Of a DNA stretch of 64,000 nt, positions 50,632 to 64,000 are shown one piece after another. Below the pieces are notes generated by a model. The model was not told the DNA's origin. It worked only from the letters and a program-made list of their open reading frames with translations, and searched no databases. The position numbers were made by a program, and so were the translations under genes. Each line of letters begins with the position of its first letter. Positions within the stretch are counted from its first letter, which is position 1. This DNA is from Thermomicrobium sp. 4228-Ro (lineage in GTDB: Bacteria; Chloroflexota; Chloroflexia; Thermomicrobiales; Thermomicrobiaceae): NCBI RefSeq assembly GCF_026241205.1, contig NZ_JAPFQM010000001.1:1982164-2046163 (forward strand). The letters run 5' to 3'.

Positions 50632-50674
50632 GTCGCCTTCGTCGCCTCAGTATAACGCAGCGTTCGCCAGTCCT

Positions 50675-51115
50675 TTACGACTCGAGCGATTCGGTTTCCA
50701 CCATACGTCCACTCGTCGAACGGGAATCCAACGGTGAACTCGCAGTGGGAAGAAGATTCGGATCGACGGTCATCGAAAGTTCGCCTTCACAGCGGCCGCC
50801 CTCCTCGATGACGAGCAGTCGTGTTGTAATCGTTCCTGCGACGAGGCCGGTCTTCAGAACGTGGAGTTTCCCGCGGCAATCGATCGTGCCGCGCAGCGTC
50901 CCGGCCACCGTGATGCCCCCCGCTTCGACCGTCGCATCGACACGCGCTCCTTCGGCGATCTGCACCGATCCCTCACAGCGGAGCGTCCCCCGCAATTCTC
51001 CCTCGATGCGAATGTCACGACTCGAGGACAAGGTGCCATCGACCGATGTGTACCGGTCGATCAACGTCAAGCTCTCAACCATGCGAGACACCGGGCCGGT
51101 CATCGGCTCGAACAT
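50675..51115 (-). CDS. Bactofilin (second of pair)
   Basis: A 146-residue polymer-forming cytoskeletal protein. The central beta-helix repeats are visible as G-x2-x2-hydrophobic turns: VDGTLSSSRDIRIEGELRGTLRCEGSVQIAEGARVDATVEAGGITVAGTLRG is its core, and a hydrophobic tail region follows. Bactofilins form filaments near the membrane and organise envelope synthesis. It ends 43 bp before the SH3 protein's start and starts 14 bp after the other bactofilin, so the three are likely one operon. Confidence 0.9.
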   Translation of the reverse strand: MFEPMTGPVSRMVESLTLIDRYTSVDGTLSSSRDIRIEGELRGTLRCEGSVQIAEGARVDATVEAGGITVAGTLRGTIDCRGKLHVLKTGLVAGTITTRLLVIEEGGRCEGELSMTVDPNLLPTASSPLDSRSTSGRMVETESLES

Positions 51116-51129
51116 AGACGACCTCCCGT

Positions 51130-51681
51130 CTAACGATCGCTGGCATCGGCTGCGCCCATCTTCAGCTTGCCGGACAGTCGTGCTCCCTCATGGACCACGA
51201 GAGTCGGCGCCTGGACTTCCCCGATCACCTGCCCACTCGCGTGAATCTCGAGTCGTCCGCGTGCCTCGATTCGGCCCTGAACCGTGCCGTGCACGACGAC
51301 GTTCTGTGCGGAGATTTCTGCGTCGACCGAGGCACCTTCGGCGATGGTCACATCGTGGCTGGCGCGGATCGCTCCTTTGACCTGACCGTGGATGATAAGG
51401 GAACCTTCGGTCTGGAGTGTCCCCTCCCATCGTGCATTGGCTGCGACGACGCTGAGCGCTCGGTCCATGGCTGCAAGCGATGAGCCACGGGGCACGGCCT
51501 CCGTTTGCGGATACGCCGGTGGACGCTGGTAAGTAGGCAGCACGGGTTCCTGTGCCGCTGGTGCCGGTAACTCCTCGTCGGGGGCGATCTCCTCATCTTC
51601 GAGGGACGCCTGCTCGAGGTGCTGCCGAAACTGTGAGAGCGGTCGCTCGATGGGATCGCGTGACTCGCGTCGGAACATCAT
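51130..51681 (-). CDS. Bactofilin (first of pair)
   Basis: A 183-residue bactofilin with a longer N-terminal, acidic, Pro-rich extension (to about residue 70) before the beta-helix: SVVAANARWEGTLQTEGSLIIHGQVKGAIRASHDVTIAEGASVDAEISAQNVVVHGTVQGRIEARG. The repeat phase matches the neighbour at 50675, suggesting an old duplication. The N-terminal arms differ, as in co-polymerising pairs such as BacA and BacB. It is transcribed from the promoter at 51791-51820. Confidence 0.9.
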   Translation of the reverse strand: MMFRRESRDPIERPLSQFRQHLEQASLEDEEIAPDEELPAPAAQEPVLPTYQRPPAYPQTEAVPRGSSLAAMDRALSVVAANARWEGTLQTEGSLIIHGQVKGAIRASHDVTIAEGASVDAEISAQNVVVHGTVQGRIEARGRLEIHASGQVIGEVQAPTLVVHEGARLSGKLKMGAADASDR

Positions 51682-51790
51682 CGTACTCCTTTCGTTCCCC
51701 GGTTCGGACAGTGCGGTGGCCGGTTCGGCGTTCAGTGTACACTCACAGTCGACGGGAACGGTTCGTGCTGGCCTTCCCCATGACGTGGGC

Positions 51791-51820
51791 AGTATAGCAG
51801 GGGTGTACGGACACTGTCAG
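51791..51820 (-). promoter_or_regulatory. Promoter for the bactofilin operon
   Basis: On the minus strand CTGACA (51815-51820) and TATACT (51791-51796) are 18 bp apart, about 110 bp upstream of the first bactofilin. Confidence 0.6.
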
Positions 51821-51848
51821 CACCGATCAATGCCGGGAGGTCAGACCG

Positions 51849-52172
51849 ATGCCGAGGAGCGGCATCGCGGAGTACACTGACGCCATGGAAGAGCGCAGTA
51901 ACCTCCGTCGCATCGCATGGTGGTTCGGTGGAATCGTCGTCGGATTCAAGGTGTGGACGGTCCTGCTGGTCATCGTGTTTTCAGTCGATTGGCCGACGGC
52001 CTGGTATCTGATCTTCAGTCATCTTGCTTGGTTTCTCGGATTGCTGGTGCTGGGTTCGGGGCCTTTCCTCTTCTGGTATCGCCTGTTCCGGGTACGGCGC
52101 CGTCGTGAACAGTTGCTGCGAGCGGAATGGGAAATTTCCGAACCGACCGAGTACCGTCGAAGTCGTTCCTGA
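51849..52172 (+). CDS. Small membrane protein, two helices
   Basis: A 107-residue protein I do not recognise. It has two hydrophobic segments, near residues 26-45 (WFGGIVVGFKVWTVLLVIVF) and 52-75 (WYLIFSHLAWFLGLLVLGSG), followed by a strongly basic tail (WYRLFRVRRRREQLL) that should stay inside the cell. ATG 51849 has GGGAGGT seven bases upstream; an internal ATG at 51885 lacks one. It is divergent from the bactofilins and convergent with tRNA-Arg. Confidence 0.6.
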   Translation: MPRSGIAEYTDAMEERSNLRRIAWWFGGIVVGFKVWTVLLVIVFSVDWPTAWYLIFSHLAWFLGLLVLGSGPFLFWYRLFRVRRRREQLLRAEWEISEPTEYRRSRS

Positions 52173-52181
52173 GGACAACGG

Positions 52182-52254
52182 TGCGCCCGGCAGGACTCGA
52201 ACCTGCAACCTTTTGCTCCGGAGGCAAACGCTCTATCCATTGAGCTACGGGCGC
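52182..52254 (-). tRNA. tRNA-Arg (CCG)
   Basis: A 73-nt cloverleaf with acceptor GCGCCCG / CGGGCGC, anticodon loop CTCCGGA (anticodon CCG, reading CGG) and T-loop TTCGAGT. CCA is not encoded. Confidence 0.95.
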
Positions 52255-52269
52255 TCGTTCCAGGATCCT

Positions 52270-52299
52270 ACTATAGCACGTGAGGCCCCGTAGGGACAA
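52270..52299 (-). promoter_or_regulatory. Promoter for tRNA-Arg
   Basis: Minus-strand TTGTCC (52294-52299) and TATAGT (52270-52275) with an 18-bp spacer; the -10 ends 15 bp before the mature tRNA 5' end. The remaining bases up to 52461 show no gene. Confidence 0.65.
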
Positions 52300-52461
52300 G
52301 GGGAGTGGGGACTCGCCAGCAGGAGCGGTGTGGTCAGAACGGCCGTTCGGGGCGACCGCGTGTCTGCGCAGGGAGATACGATGCTACCAGCGGTGCTGGG
52401 GTGGTGCGCGTCTGCCCTCGGTTACACCGTCTCGCGCTCAGGAGTCGTATCCGAGATGTAC

Positions 52462-52490
52462 TTGACACGGGGCCCGCAGCGTGGTACGCT
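52462..52490 (+). promoter_or_regulatory. Promoter for rpoBC
   Basis: TTGACA at 52462-52467 and TACGCT at 52485-52490 with a 17-bp spacer; TGG before the -10 gives an extended -10. It produces a leader of about 215 nt before rpoB. Confidence 0.8.
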
Positions 52491-52519
52491 GGCGTTTTGC
52501 GAAGAGGTGGCACGCGCGC

Positions 52520-52648
52520 ATGCGGCGGCGTGACGCACAGCGAAGCGATCGATGGGGCCAGCCGAGCGGCTTGCGGCTGCTCGGGTTCTGGTTTTTCGCG
52601 CGACTGCAGCGCGTTCTCGGGCGGTTCGTTGCCGCCCGTGTCTCGTGA
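52520..52648 (+). CDS. Possible 42-residue leader peptide upstream of rpoB
   Basis: A short frame of 42 codons, beginning MRRRDAQRSDRWGQPSGLRL and continuing with an aromatic run (GFWFFARLQ) and an Arg/Val-rich end. It starts 30 bp after the promoter -10 and has AGAGGTGG about nine bases upstream. The frame overlaps a terminator-like hairpin (52562-52596). It could be a translated leader that controls entry into rpoBC, or chance. I do not recognise the peptide, and short frames are common in high-G+C DNA. Confidence 0.35.
   Translation: MRRRDAQRSDRWGQPSGLRLLGFWFFARLQRVLGRFVAARVS
52562..52596 (+). terminator. Terminator-like hairpin in the rpoBC leader
   Basis: CCGAGCGGC pairs with GCTGCTCGG (one G-U) around loop TTGCG, followed by GTTCTGGTTTTT. 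A second stem CGGGCGG / CCGCCCG lies at 52618-52638. The position between promoter and rpoB suggests attenuation. Confidence 0.5.
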
Positions 52649-52714
52649 TCTCGCTGCGTGTACCCCATCATCCCGGTAGGACATCGGCAATCCGTGGCAG
52701 CGAAGGGGAGTGAA

Positions 52715-55700
52715 ATGGCCGTGACGACAGGGACGACCACGACGGTATCGTCCGGAATCCGTCAGGTGCGGTCGAATCTCGGTATCGGCCGGATTTCTTT
52801 CTCGCGTATTCCAACCGTGCTGGAGATGCCCAATCTCATCGAACTCCAGCTCAAGTCGTTCGAATGGTTCAAGAATGAAGGAATGCGGGAACTCCTGGAA
52901 GAGATCTCACCGATCATCGACTACAACGGGAAGCTCGAATTGCACTTCCTGCGGCACTGGTTCGAGAAGCCCCGCTACTCTCCCGACATTTGTCGGGAGC
53001 GGGACATGACGTATGCAGCCCCGCTGTACTTCCGTGTCCGGCTCGTTATCCGGGATACGGGCGAGGTCAAGGAAAGTGATATCTATATCGATGATTTCCC
53101 GATGATGACCGAGACGGGCACGTTCGTCATCAATGGTGCCGAGCGTGTGGTCGTCTCGCAACTGGTTCGCTCGCCAGGAGCGTACTTCGAGCTCGAGACC
53201 GATCCTGCCACAGGCCGGCAGCTTTGTATGGCCAAGCTCATCCCCTCGCGCGGGGCGTGGCTGGAGTTCGAGACCTCGAACCGTGACGTCCTCTCGGTGA
53301 AGATCGACCGGAAGCGGAAGCTGCCGGTTACAGTCCTGCTCCGGGCAGTGGGCTATGGCACGGACGAGCAGCTCTATGACTTGTTCGCCGATGTCGACAC
53401 CGATCCGGATCACCGGTACATCGCGGCGACGATCGAACGCGACCGAACGAAAAGCCGCGAAGAAGCGCAGATGGAGATCTACAAGACGTTGCGTCCGGGC
53501 GATCCGCCATCCCGCGAAAATGCAGCGGCCCTGATCGAGCGTCTCTTCTTCAATGCGCGCACGTATGACCTTGGAAAGGTCGGTCGCTACAAGCTGAATA
53601 AGCGACTCGGCCTTTCCGTGGCGCCGGATGTCCGCATTCTCACGCCGGAAGACTTCGCTGCGGTCGTCCGCACGATGATTCTCGTCAATCGTGGCCTCGA
53701 CCGACCGGATGATATCGACCACCTGGGCAACCGGCGCGTGCGGACGGTCGGTGAGCTGATCCAGATGCACTTGCGCACCGGACTGCAACGGCTCGAGCGC
53801 GGCATCCGCGAGCGGATGACGATCGTCGATATCGAAACGGTCACCCCCGCGAGTCTGATCAGCAGTACGCGACCGCTGCGCGCTGCGATCAAGGAGTTCT
53901 TTGCCGGGAGCCAGCTGTCGCAGTTCATGGATCAGACGAATCCGCTTGCGGAACTGACGCACAAGCGCCGCGTGTCGGCGCTCGGTCCGGGCGGCCTGAA
54001 CCGCGAGCGGGCTGGTTTCGAGGTGCGGGACGTCCATGACTCGCACTACGGTCGGATCTGCCCGATCGAGACACCGGAAGGACCGAACATCGGACTGATT
54101 ACGTCGCTCGCCACCTACGCGAAAGTCAACGAGTACGGTTTCATCACGACCCCGTACCGGCGGGTGTACCGAACGCTCGAACTCCCGACGCAAGCTGATC
54201 TCGTGGTCGGGCAAGTGATCCGGACTGATGTCGTCGATCCAGCAACTGGCGAGGTCTTGGCTCTGCGGGGGACGGCGGTCGACCCGGCATTGCGCGACCG
54301 TTTGCTCGCAGCCGGCGTGACGCGCGTGGACGTCGTGCCGTTCGTCAGCGACGAGGTGGAGTACCTCACTGCCGATCAGGAAGAGCACTACACGATCGCT
54401 CAGGCGAATACCCCGCTGGACGAAGGGATGCGCTTCGTCGCGACGCGTGTCGAAGCACGGCGAGCGGGGAAGTTTGTCATCGAGGTGCCGGAGAAGATCG
54501 ACTACATGGACGTCTCGCCGAAGCAGGTGGTTTCGGTGTCGGCAGCCCTTATCCCGTTCCTCGAGCACGACGATGCCAACCGGGCACTGATGGGCGCCAA
54601 CATGCAACGGCAAGCCGTACCGCTGTTGCGTCCTCGCGCGCCGATCGTCGGAACCGGTGTGGAATACCAGGCGGCACGCGATTCGGGTCAGGTCGTTGTA
54701 GCGCAGAAGGGTGGCATCGTCAAGTCCGTCACAGCCCGCCGCATCGTCGTGCTGGAAGACGACGGGAACGAGCGCGTCTACGAGCTCCGGAAGTTCGTGC
54801 GCTCCAACCAGGATACGTGCATCAACCAGCGCCCGATTGTTCAGAAGGGACAGCGTGTCGAGGCGGGCGACGTGATCGCCGACGGCTCGAGCACCGAGAA
54901 CGGTGAACTCGCGCTGGGCCAGAACGTACTGGTGGCGTTCATGTCCTGGGAGGGCGGCAATTTCGAGGACGCGATCCTCATCAGCGAGCGCCTCGTGCGC
55001 GACGACGTGTACACGTCGATCCATATCGAGAAGTACGAGTGCGAGGCGCGCGACACCAAGCTCGGGCCGGAAGAGATCACTCGCGACATTCCGAACGTCG
55101 GCGAGGATAGCTTGCGCAATCTGGACGCCGACGGCATCATCCGCATCGGCGCTGAAGTCCGTCCGAATGACATCCTGGTTGGGAAGGTCACGCCGCGTGG
55201 CGAAACCGAACTCTCGGCTGAGGAGCGTTTGCTGCGCGCGATTTTCGGTGAGCGAGCGCGCGACGTGAAGGATACGAGTCTGCGCGTTCCGCACGGAGTG
55301 CATGGCATCGTCATCGACGTTAAGCGGTTCCGCCGCGACGACGAGAACGGTGTGGAGCTTCCGGCGGGCGTCAACGAGATGGTGCGCGTGCTGATCGCGC
55401 AGAAGCGGAAGATTTCCGAGGGTGACAAGATGGCGGGTCGGCACGGAAATAAGGGAGTCGTCTCCCGTATCGTGCCGATCGAGGACATGCCGTACCTGCC
55501 GGACGGCACGCCGGTGGACATCATTCTGAACCCGATCGGCGTTCCGTCGCGGATGAATCTGGGGCAGATCCTGGAGACACACCTCGGCTGGGCAGCGCAC
55601 ACGCTCGGGATCAAGGTGGCGAGCCCGGTGTTCGACGGGGCGAAGGAAGAGGACATCCGCGAACTGCTCCGCAAAGCTGGTCTACCGGAGGACGGAAAGG

Positions 55701-56203
55701 TCGAACTGTACGATGGTCGGACGGGCGAAAAGTTCGATCGACCAGTGACGGTCGGCATCATCTACATGATGAAACTGGTGCACCTGGTCGAGGACAAGAT
55801 CCATGCTCGCTCGACCGGCCCGTACTCGCTCGTGACGCAGCAACCACTCGGCGGGAAGGCGCAGTTCGGTGGTCAGCGCTTCGGCGAGATGGAGGTGTGG
55901 GCATTGGAGGCATATGGCGCTGCCCATACGCTGCAGGAGATGCTCACTGTCAAGTCGGATGACGTCGTCGGACGCGTCAAGACGTACGAGGCGATCGTCA
56001 AAGGCGAGCCGATCGTCGAGGCAGGCGTTCCGGAGTCGTTCAAGGTGCTCGTCAAGGAACTCCGGAGTCTCGGCCTTTCGGTCGAGGTACTCAACGAGGA
56101 CGAGGAACCGATCGAGTTCGGCGAGGACCACGGTCGAGAGCGCGAGATTCTCTCGCACCTCGATCGTATCAATCTGAGCGGCTTCGAACGCACGGAAGAG
56201 TGA
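52715..56203 (+). CDS. rpoB: RNA polymerase beta subunit
   Basis: An 1162-residue catalytic subunit. Seen in order: [57 protein letters not shown] (fork region), the rifampicin pocket [43 protein letters not shown] with the usual sensitive residues, [61 protein letters not shown] and the C-terminal [27 protein letters not shown] 52715 has GGGGAG five bases upstream; an in-frame ATG at 52658 does not. Usually rplJ and rplL precede rpoB; here tRNA-Arg and bactofilin genes do. Confidence 0.98.
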   Translation: MAVTTGTTTTVSSGIRQVRSNLGIGRISFSRIPTVLEMPNLIELQLKSFEWFKNEGMRELLEEISPIIDYNGKLELHFLRHWFEKPRYSPDICRERDMTYAAPLYFRVRLVIRDTGEVKESDIYIDDFPMMTETGTFVINGAERVVVSQLVRSPGAYFELETDPATGRQLCMAKLIPSRGAWLEFETSNRDVLSVKIDRKRKLPVTVLLRAVGYGTDEQLYDLFADVDTDPDHRYIAATIERDRTKSREEAQMEIYKTLRPGDPPSRENAAALIERLFFNARTYDLGKVGRYKLNKRLGLSVAPDVRILTPEDFAAVVRTMILVNRGLDRPDDIDHLGNRRVRTVGELIQMHLRTGLQRLERGIRERMTIVDIETVTPASLISSTRPLRAAIKEFFAGSQLSQFMDQTNPLAELTHKRRVSALGPGGLNRERAGFEVRDVHDSHYGRICPIETPEGPNIGLITSLATYAKVNEYGFITTPYRRVYRTLELPTQADLVVGQVIRTDVVDPATGEVLALRGTAVDPALRDRLLAAGVTRVDVVPFVSDEVEYLTADQEEHYTIAQANTPLDEGMRFVATRVEARRAGKFVIEVPEKIDYMDVSPKQVVSVSAALIPFLEHDDANRALMGANMQRQAVPLLRPRAPIVGTGVEYQAARDSGQVVVAQKGGIVKSVTARRIVVLEDDGNERVYELRKFVRSNQDTCINQRPIVQKGQRVEAGDVIADGSSTENGELALGQNVLVAFMSWEGGNFEDAILISERLVRDDVYTSIHIEKYECEARDTKLGPEEITRDIPNVGEDSLRNLDADGIIRIGAEVRPNDILVGKVTPRGETELSAEERLLRAIFGERARDVKDTSLRVPHGVHGIVIDVKRFRRDDENGVELPAGVNEMVRVLIAQKRKISEGDKMAGRHGNKGVVSRIVPIEDMPYLPDGTPVDIILNPIGVPSRMNLGQILETHLGWAAHTLGIKVASPVFDGAKEEDIRELLRKAGLPEDGKVELYDGRTGEKFDRPVTVGIIYMMKLVHLVEDKIHARSTGPYSLVTQQPLGGKAQFGGQRFGEMEVWALEAYGAAHTLQEMLTVKSDDVVGRVKTYEAIVKGEPIVEAGVPESFKVLVKELRSLGLSVEVLNEDEEPIEFGEDHGREREILSHLDRINLSGFERTEE

Positions 56204-56222
56204 CGAGCAGGAGTGAGAACGC

Positions 56223-60581
<4,359 letters not shown>

Positions 60582-60637
60582 GCGACGAGGGAATGGCCTC
60601 CCGAGAGGTAGTCGCTTCCTGACGATGCCGACGTTGG

Positions 60638-60666
60638 TTGACTTTACGGGCAGAGTCCTGTACACT
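60638..60666 (+). promoter_or_regulatory. Promoter for the rpsL-rpsG-fusA operon
   Basis: TTGACT at 60638-60643 and TACACT at 60661-60666 with a 17-bp spacer, 56 bp after the rpoC stop. Confidence 0.8.
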
Positions 60667-60702
60667 ACACCTTCGTGACCCGGGTTCGGGTCACGAAGGT
60701 GT
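60667..60702 (+). repeat. 16-bp palindrome at the rpsL transcription start
   Basis: ACACCTTCGTGACCCG and its exact complement flank a 4-nt spacer GGTT, beginning at the base after the -10. In RNA from rpoC it forms a full hairpin followed by GTTATTGTT, so it can be the rpoBC terminator. As DNA it covers the expected rpsL start and could bind a dimeric regulator. Confidence 0.75.
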
Positions 60703-60764
60703 GTTATTGTTCAGTGTCCTGGTCGAGCTCGTAGCGGACGGTTGTGGGAGAGTGAGGCTCGACG

Positions 60765-61193
60765 GTGCCGACAATCAATCAGCTGGTGCGCAAGGGGCGG
60801 CAACAGCGGCGCAAGAAGTCGAAGGCGCCGGCGCTCCAGTTCATTTATAGTCGAGTAGGCCGGAACGCGGGCAAGCTTCGGCAGGTTCCCAAGGGGAATC
60901 CGCAGAAGCGCGGAGTTTGTATCGCGGTGCGCACGATGACGCCGAAGAAGCCCAACTCGGCGCTGCGGAAGATCGCCCGTGTCCGGCTGACGAACGGCAT
61001 CGAAGTAACCGCCTATATCCCGGGTGAGGGACACAACCTCCAAGAGCACTCGGTGGTGCTCGTCCGGGGTGGGCGCGTGAAGGACTTGCCTGGCGTGCGC
61101 TATCACATCGTGCGCGGCGCGCTGGATGCGAAGGGTGTCGAGAATCGCCGTCAAGGGCGCTCCAAGTACGGGACGAAGAAGCCGAAGGAGTAG
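60765..61193 (+). CDS. rpsL: 30S ribosomal protein S12
   Basis: A 142-residue decoding-centre protein. It has [12 protein letters not shown], then the streptomycin-site loops [21 protein letters not shown] and [29 protein letters not shown]; the lysine in PKKPNS that confers dependence or resistance when changed is wild type. A basic stretch near residues 13-45 makes it slightly longer than the E. coli protein. The GTG start follows GAGTGAGG by seven bases. Confidence 0.97.
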   Translation: MPTINQLVRKGRQQRRKKSKAPALQFIYSRVGRNAGKLRQVPKGNPQKRGVCIAVRTMTPKKPNSALRKIARVRLTNGIEVTAYIPGEGHNLQEHSVVLVRGGRVKDLPGVRYHIVRGALDAKGVENRRQGRSKYGTKKPKE

Positions 61194-61328
61194 TCTCGCG
61201 CACGAGTCGGCGCCCGTCAGGTTGACGAGTTGTTGGCAGACGAAGTGCGGCATTGGGAATTCGCTCCAGGGTTGCCGCCTTCGTCTGTCTCGTGCCGAGA
61301 AGGACATCGATGAAGGGGGCGGCGAGAG

Positions 61329-61799
61329 ATGCCGAGGCGACCGAAGTACGAGCGACGAACGATCCCGCCGGATCCGAAATACGGGAGTGAACTCGTCCAG
61401 CGCTTCATCAATAAGGTGATGCGCAACGGGAAGAAGTCGCTAGCCGAGCGGATCGTGTACAGGGCGTTCGATATCGTTGCTGAACGCACTGGGCAGCATC
61501 CGCTGGAGGTGTTCCAGCGAGCGATCCACAATGCCTCGCCGCTCTTAGAAGTCAAGCCACGACGAGTCGGCGGTGCGACCTACCAGGTTCCCGTCCAGGT
61601 CGAGCCACACCGGCGTGTCTCGCTGGCGATGCGCTGGCTCATTCAGTCGGCGCGTAATCGCAGTGGATACAACTTCGTCGACAAGTTAGCGGCAGAGATC
61701 ATCGACGCTGCCAACAATACCGGTGCGACCATCAAGAAGCGTGACGACACGCACCGGATGGCCGAAGCGAACCGGGCGTTCGCGCACTACCGCTGGTAA
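61329..61799 (+). CDS. rpsG: 30S ribosomal protein S7
   Basis: A 156-residue protein that organises the 3' major domain of 16S rRNA. Family blocks: [68 protein letters not shown] and the C-terminal [17 protein letters not shown]. It lies 135 bp after rpsL; that gap holds no gene I can recognise. Confidence 0.97.
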   Translation: MPRRPKYERRTIPPDPKYGSELVQRFINKVMRNGKKSLAERIVYRAFDIVAERTGQHPLEVFQRAIHNASPLLEVKPRRVGGATYQVPVQVEPHRRVSLAMRWLIQSARNRSGYNFVDKLAAEIIDAANNTGATIKKRDDTHRMAEANRAFAHYRW

Positions 61800-61833
61800 C
61801 CAAGTCGAGAACGGACGACAGGGGTCGAGATCT

Positions 61834-63942
61834 ATGAGTACCGTGCAACCACAGATGACCGAACAACGAAAGCTCTTGTTGCAGCGGACGCGCAACATCG
61901 GGATCATCGCCCATATCGACGCGGGCAAGACGACGACGACGGAACGCATTCTCTTCTACACAGGGAAGGTCCATCGCCTCGGTGAGGTGCACGAAGGTAC
62001 CGCGACGATGGATTGGATGATCCAGGAGCGGGAGCGTGGCATCACGATCACTGCTGCGGCCACAACCTGCTTCTGGCGCGATCACCGTATCAACATCATC
62101 GACACGCCGGGTCACGTTGACTTTACGGTGGAAGTGGAGCGTTCGCTCCGGGTGCTGGACGGTGGTGTTGTCGTCTTCGACGGGGTGCACGGTGTCGAGC
62201 CGCAGTCGGAGACGGTGTGGCGGCAGGCAGACAAGTACCGTGTGCCTCGTATCTGCTTCATCAACAAGCTCGACCGAGTAGGGGCGAATTTCGTACGTGC
62301 TATCGACATGATCCGCGATCGGCTCCGGGCGAACCCGGTGGCGATCCAATGGCCGATCGGTCTGGAGGCGGAGTTCCGCGGCATCATCGACCTCATCGAA
62401 TTCCGCGCTCGTATCTATCACGACGATCTCGGCCAGCACATCGAGGATATGGACGTGCCGGCTGATTACGTGGAGGTCGCACAGGAGTGGCGGCACAGGT
62501 TGATCGAACAAATCGTCGAGACTGACGAAGAGTTGATGATGCGCTACCTCGAAGGTGAGGTGATCGCTCCGGAGGAGTTGCGCCGGGCGCTCCGTGCTGC
62601 GACCATCCGGGGTCAGCTGGTGCCGGTACTCTGTGGTTCAGCCTTGAAGAACAAGGGTGTCCAGTTCCTGCTCGATGCGATCGTCGATTACCTGCCGTCA
62701 CCGCTCGACATTCCGCCCGTCAAGGGGACACATCCCGTCACTGGTGAGGAGTTCACGCGCGAAGCGGACGACGAGGCGCCGTTCGCTGCACTGGCTTTCA
62801 AGATCCAGTCGGATCCGCATGTCGGTCGGTTGACGTATGTGCGTGTGTACTCTGGCCGGTTGCACAGTAGTTCTTATGTTTACAACTCCACGAAGGGCGA
62901 GCGCGAGCGGATCTCGCGACTCCTGCGGATGCACGCGAATCACCGGGAAGAGGTGGAGTGGATCGGTGCCGGTGATATCTGTGCTGTCATCGGTCTGAAG
63001 AAGACGTTCACCGGTGATACGCTGTGCGATCCGGACAATCCGATCCTGCTCGAGCCGATCCAGTTCCCCGAGCCGGTCATCTCGGTGGCGGTCGAGCCGA
63101 AGACCCGGGCGGATCAAGACAAGCTCTCACTCGCTTTGCAGCGGCTAGCCGAAGAAGATCCGACTTTTCAGGTACGCATCGATCCGGAGAGCGGCCAGAC
63201 GATCATCTCGGGTATGGGTGAGCTCCACCTCGAGGTGATCGTCGACCGTATGCAGCGCGAGTTCAAGGTGGCTGCGAATATCGGTCGGCAGCAGGTCGCC
63301 TACAAGGAGACCATCACGCGCCCGGTGCGGGTCGAGGGACGCTTCGTGCGCCAGACCGGTGGTCGAGGCCAGTATGGCCATGTGTGGCTGGATCTCGAGC
63401 CACTGCCGCGCGGTAGCGGCTTCGTGTTCGAAGATCGCATCGTCGGTGGTGTGATCCCGAAGGAGTACATCCCGGCGGTCGAGGCCGGTATCCGCGAGGC
63501 GATGCAGAGCGGCGGCGTCTTCGGTTATCCGGTCGTCGACATCAAGGCGATCCTGTTCGACGGGTCCTATCACGAAGTCGACTCCTCGGAGATGGCCTTC
63601 AAAATTGCCGCGTCGATGGCACTTAAAGAGGGTGTGCGACGCGGTAATCCGGTGATCCTGGAGCCGATCATGCGGGTGGAGGTGGTCGTGCCTGAAGAGT
63701 TCACCGGTGACGTCATCGGCGACCTCAATGCCCGCCGAGGTCGGATCGAGGGCATGGAAGTTCGGGCCGGTGCTCAAGTCATTCGCGCCATGGTGCCTCT
63801 TGCAACGATGTTCGGGTACGCGACCGATCTGCGTTCGATGACGCAGGGGCGCGGGACCTACACCATGGAGTTCGACCACTACGCACCGGTGCCGGAGAGC
63901 ATCGCCCAGGAACTCGTGGCCAAGGCAGGCAAGGCGGGATGA
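61834..63942 (+). CDS. fusA: Elongation factor G
   Basis: A 702-residue translational GTPase that moves tRNAs and mRNA and works with ribosome recycling factor. The G1 loop [14 protein letters not shown] is near residues 26-39, switch II is [35 protein letters not shown], and [10 protein letters not shown] gives G4. Domains III to V follow to the end with [14 protein letters not shown] and [53 protein letters not shown]. The start at 61834 has AGGGG about ten bases upstream; the longer frame to 61723 overlaps rpsG. The next gene's GAAAGGGG site appears at the window edge. Confidence 0.97.
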   Translation: MSTVQPQMTEQRKLLLQRTRNIGIIAHIDAGKTTTTERILFYTGKVHRLGEVHEGTATMDWMIQERERGITITAAATTCFWRDHRINIIDTPGHVDFTVEVERSLRVLDGGVVVFDGVHGVEPQSETVWRQADKYRVPRICFINKLDRVGANFVRAIDMIRDRLRANPVAIQWPIGLEAEFRGIIDLIEFRARIYHDDLGQHIEDMDVPADYVEVAQEWRHRLIEQIVETDEELMMRYLEGEVIAPEELRRALRAATIRGQLVPVLCGSALKNKGVQFLLDAIVDYLPSPLDIPPVKGTHPVTGEEFTREADDEAPFAALAFKIQSDPHVGRLTYVRVYSGRLHSSSYVYNSTKGERERISRLLRMHANHREEVEWIGAGDICAVIGLKKTFTGDTLCDPDNPILLEPIQFPEPVISVAVEPKTRADQDKLSLALQRLAEEDPTFQVRIDPESGQTIISGMGELHLEVIVDRMQREFKVAANIGRQQVAYKETITRPVRVEGRFVRQTGGRGQYGHVWLDLEPLPRGSGFVFEDRIVGGVIPKEYIPAVEAGIREAMQSGGVFGYPVVDIKAILFDGSYHEVDSSEMAFKIAASMALKEGVRRGNPVILEPIMRVEVVVPEEFTGDVIGDLNARRGRIEGMEVRAGAQVIRAMVPLATMFGYATDLRSMTQGRGTYTMEFDHYAPVPESIAQELVAKAGKAG

Positions 63943-64000
63943 ATGCGTTGGACGCGCAGGACCGGTTTGATCGAGAAGCGGGACAGAAAGGGGTTCAGCG
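63943..64000 (+). other. Window edge after fusA
   Basis: No gene body is seen. AGAAAGGGG at 63984-63992 looks like a ribosome-binding site for a gene starting beyond the edge, probably tuf or rpsJ by usual order. Confidence 0.35.

Noticed and set aside
52305..52679. Frames of 60-120 codons between tRNA-Arg and rpoB
   Set aside because: They cross the rpoBC promoter and leader and lack ribosome-binding sites or recognisable sequence. Only the 42-codon frame with a site was kept.
52907..55600. An 897-codon minus-strand frame
   Set aside because: Shadow of rpoB; no motif or ribosome-binding site supports it.
63944..64000. Open frame starting at the ATG after fusA
   Set aside because: Only 19 codons are visible, there is no clear site ahead of it, and a better ribosome-binding site lies inside it near the edge.

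Overview
The window is a contiguous 64 kb piece of a high-G+C bacterial chromosome. It is dominated by core genes plus one complete rRNA operon. Gene content fits a thermophilic Chloroflexota of the Thermomicrobia type: a short EF-Ts, an RpoC with a long coiled-coil insertion, propeller proteins with 'YFERARxEY' repeats, bactofilins, a minimal Tad cluster and no outer-membrane assembly genes. This placement is an inference; a 16S search would settle it. No CRISPR array, prophage, insertion sequence or transposase is visible.

Layout. 1-5593: the end of moaA, a chemotaxis receptor, an HxlR regulator, an O-antigen-ligase-like membrane protein and a class V aminotransferase. 5785-15356: rpsA, clpC, radA, then murG on the opposite strand, and an overlapping lspA-rluD-glycerate kinase operon. 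15369-22605: a secreted propeller protein, a nucleoside hydrolase, a DnaC-like protein without ATPase motifs, a polyprenyl diphosphate synthase, an anchored DUF4015 protein and a UbiA-type phosphoribosyl (or prenyl) transferase. 22646-26532: hsp20-lon, and a class I amidotransferase. 26651-32218: the rRNA operon 16S, tRNA-Ile, tRNA-Ala, 23S, 5S, tRNA-fMet, with clear processing stems and a terminator. 32234-40593: an MprF-like protein, then cpaB-cpaE-cpaF-tadB-tadC. 40590-43916: a CopC/CopD fusion, a DUF192 protein and a ComF-like protein. 43913-49526 (minus strand): rpsB-tsf-pyrH-frr-uppS-cdsA-dxr, the classic translation and lipid-precursor operon. 49693-52254: an SH3-domain membrane protein, two bactofilins, a small membrane protein and tRNA-Arg. 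52462-64000: rpoB-rpoC, then rpsL-rpsG-fusA running off the edge.

How the genes work together. Much of the window supplies the ribosome and RNA polymerase (rrn, S1, S2, S7, S12, EF-Ts, EF-G, RRF, RpoB, RpoC). A second theme is the envelope and isoprenoids: Dxr makes MEP precursors, the polyprenyl synthase and UppS make long prenyl chains, MurG and the UbiA-family enzyme use lipid carriers, and CdsA and the MprF-like protein shape phospholipids. ClpC, Lon and Hsp20 provide heat-stress proteostasis. Start codons were moved from the longest open frame wherever a ribosome-binding site or the family N-terminus argued for it.

No wholly new system is evident. The observations most worth following are a promoter-leader-terminator arrangement ahead of rpoBC that contains a 42-codon frame, a 16-bp palindrome sitting on the rpsL transcription start, a DnaC-like pseudo-ATPase, a CopC-CopD-lipoprotein-like fusion, and a Tad cluster whose CpaE has an altered P-loop.
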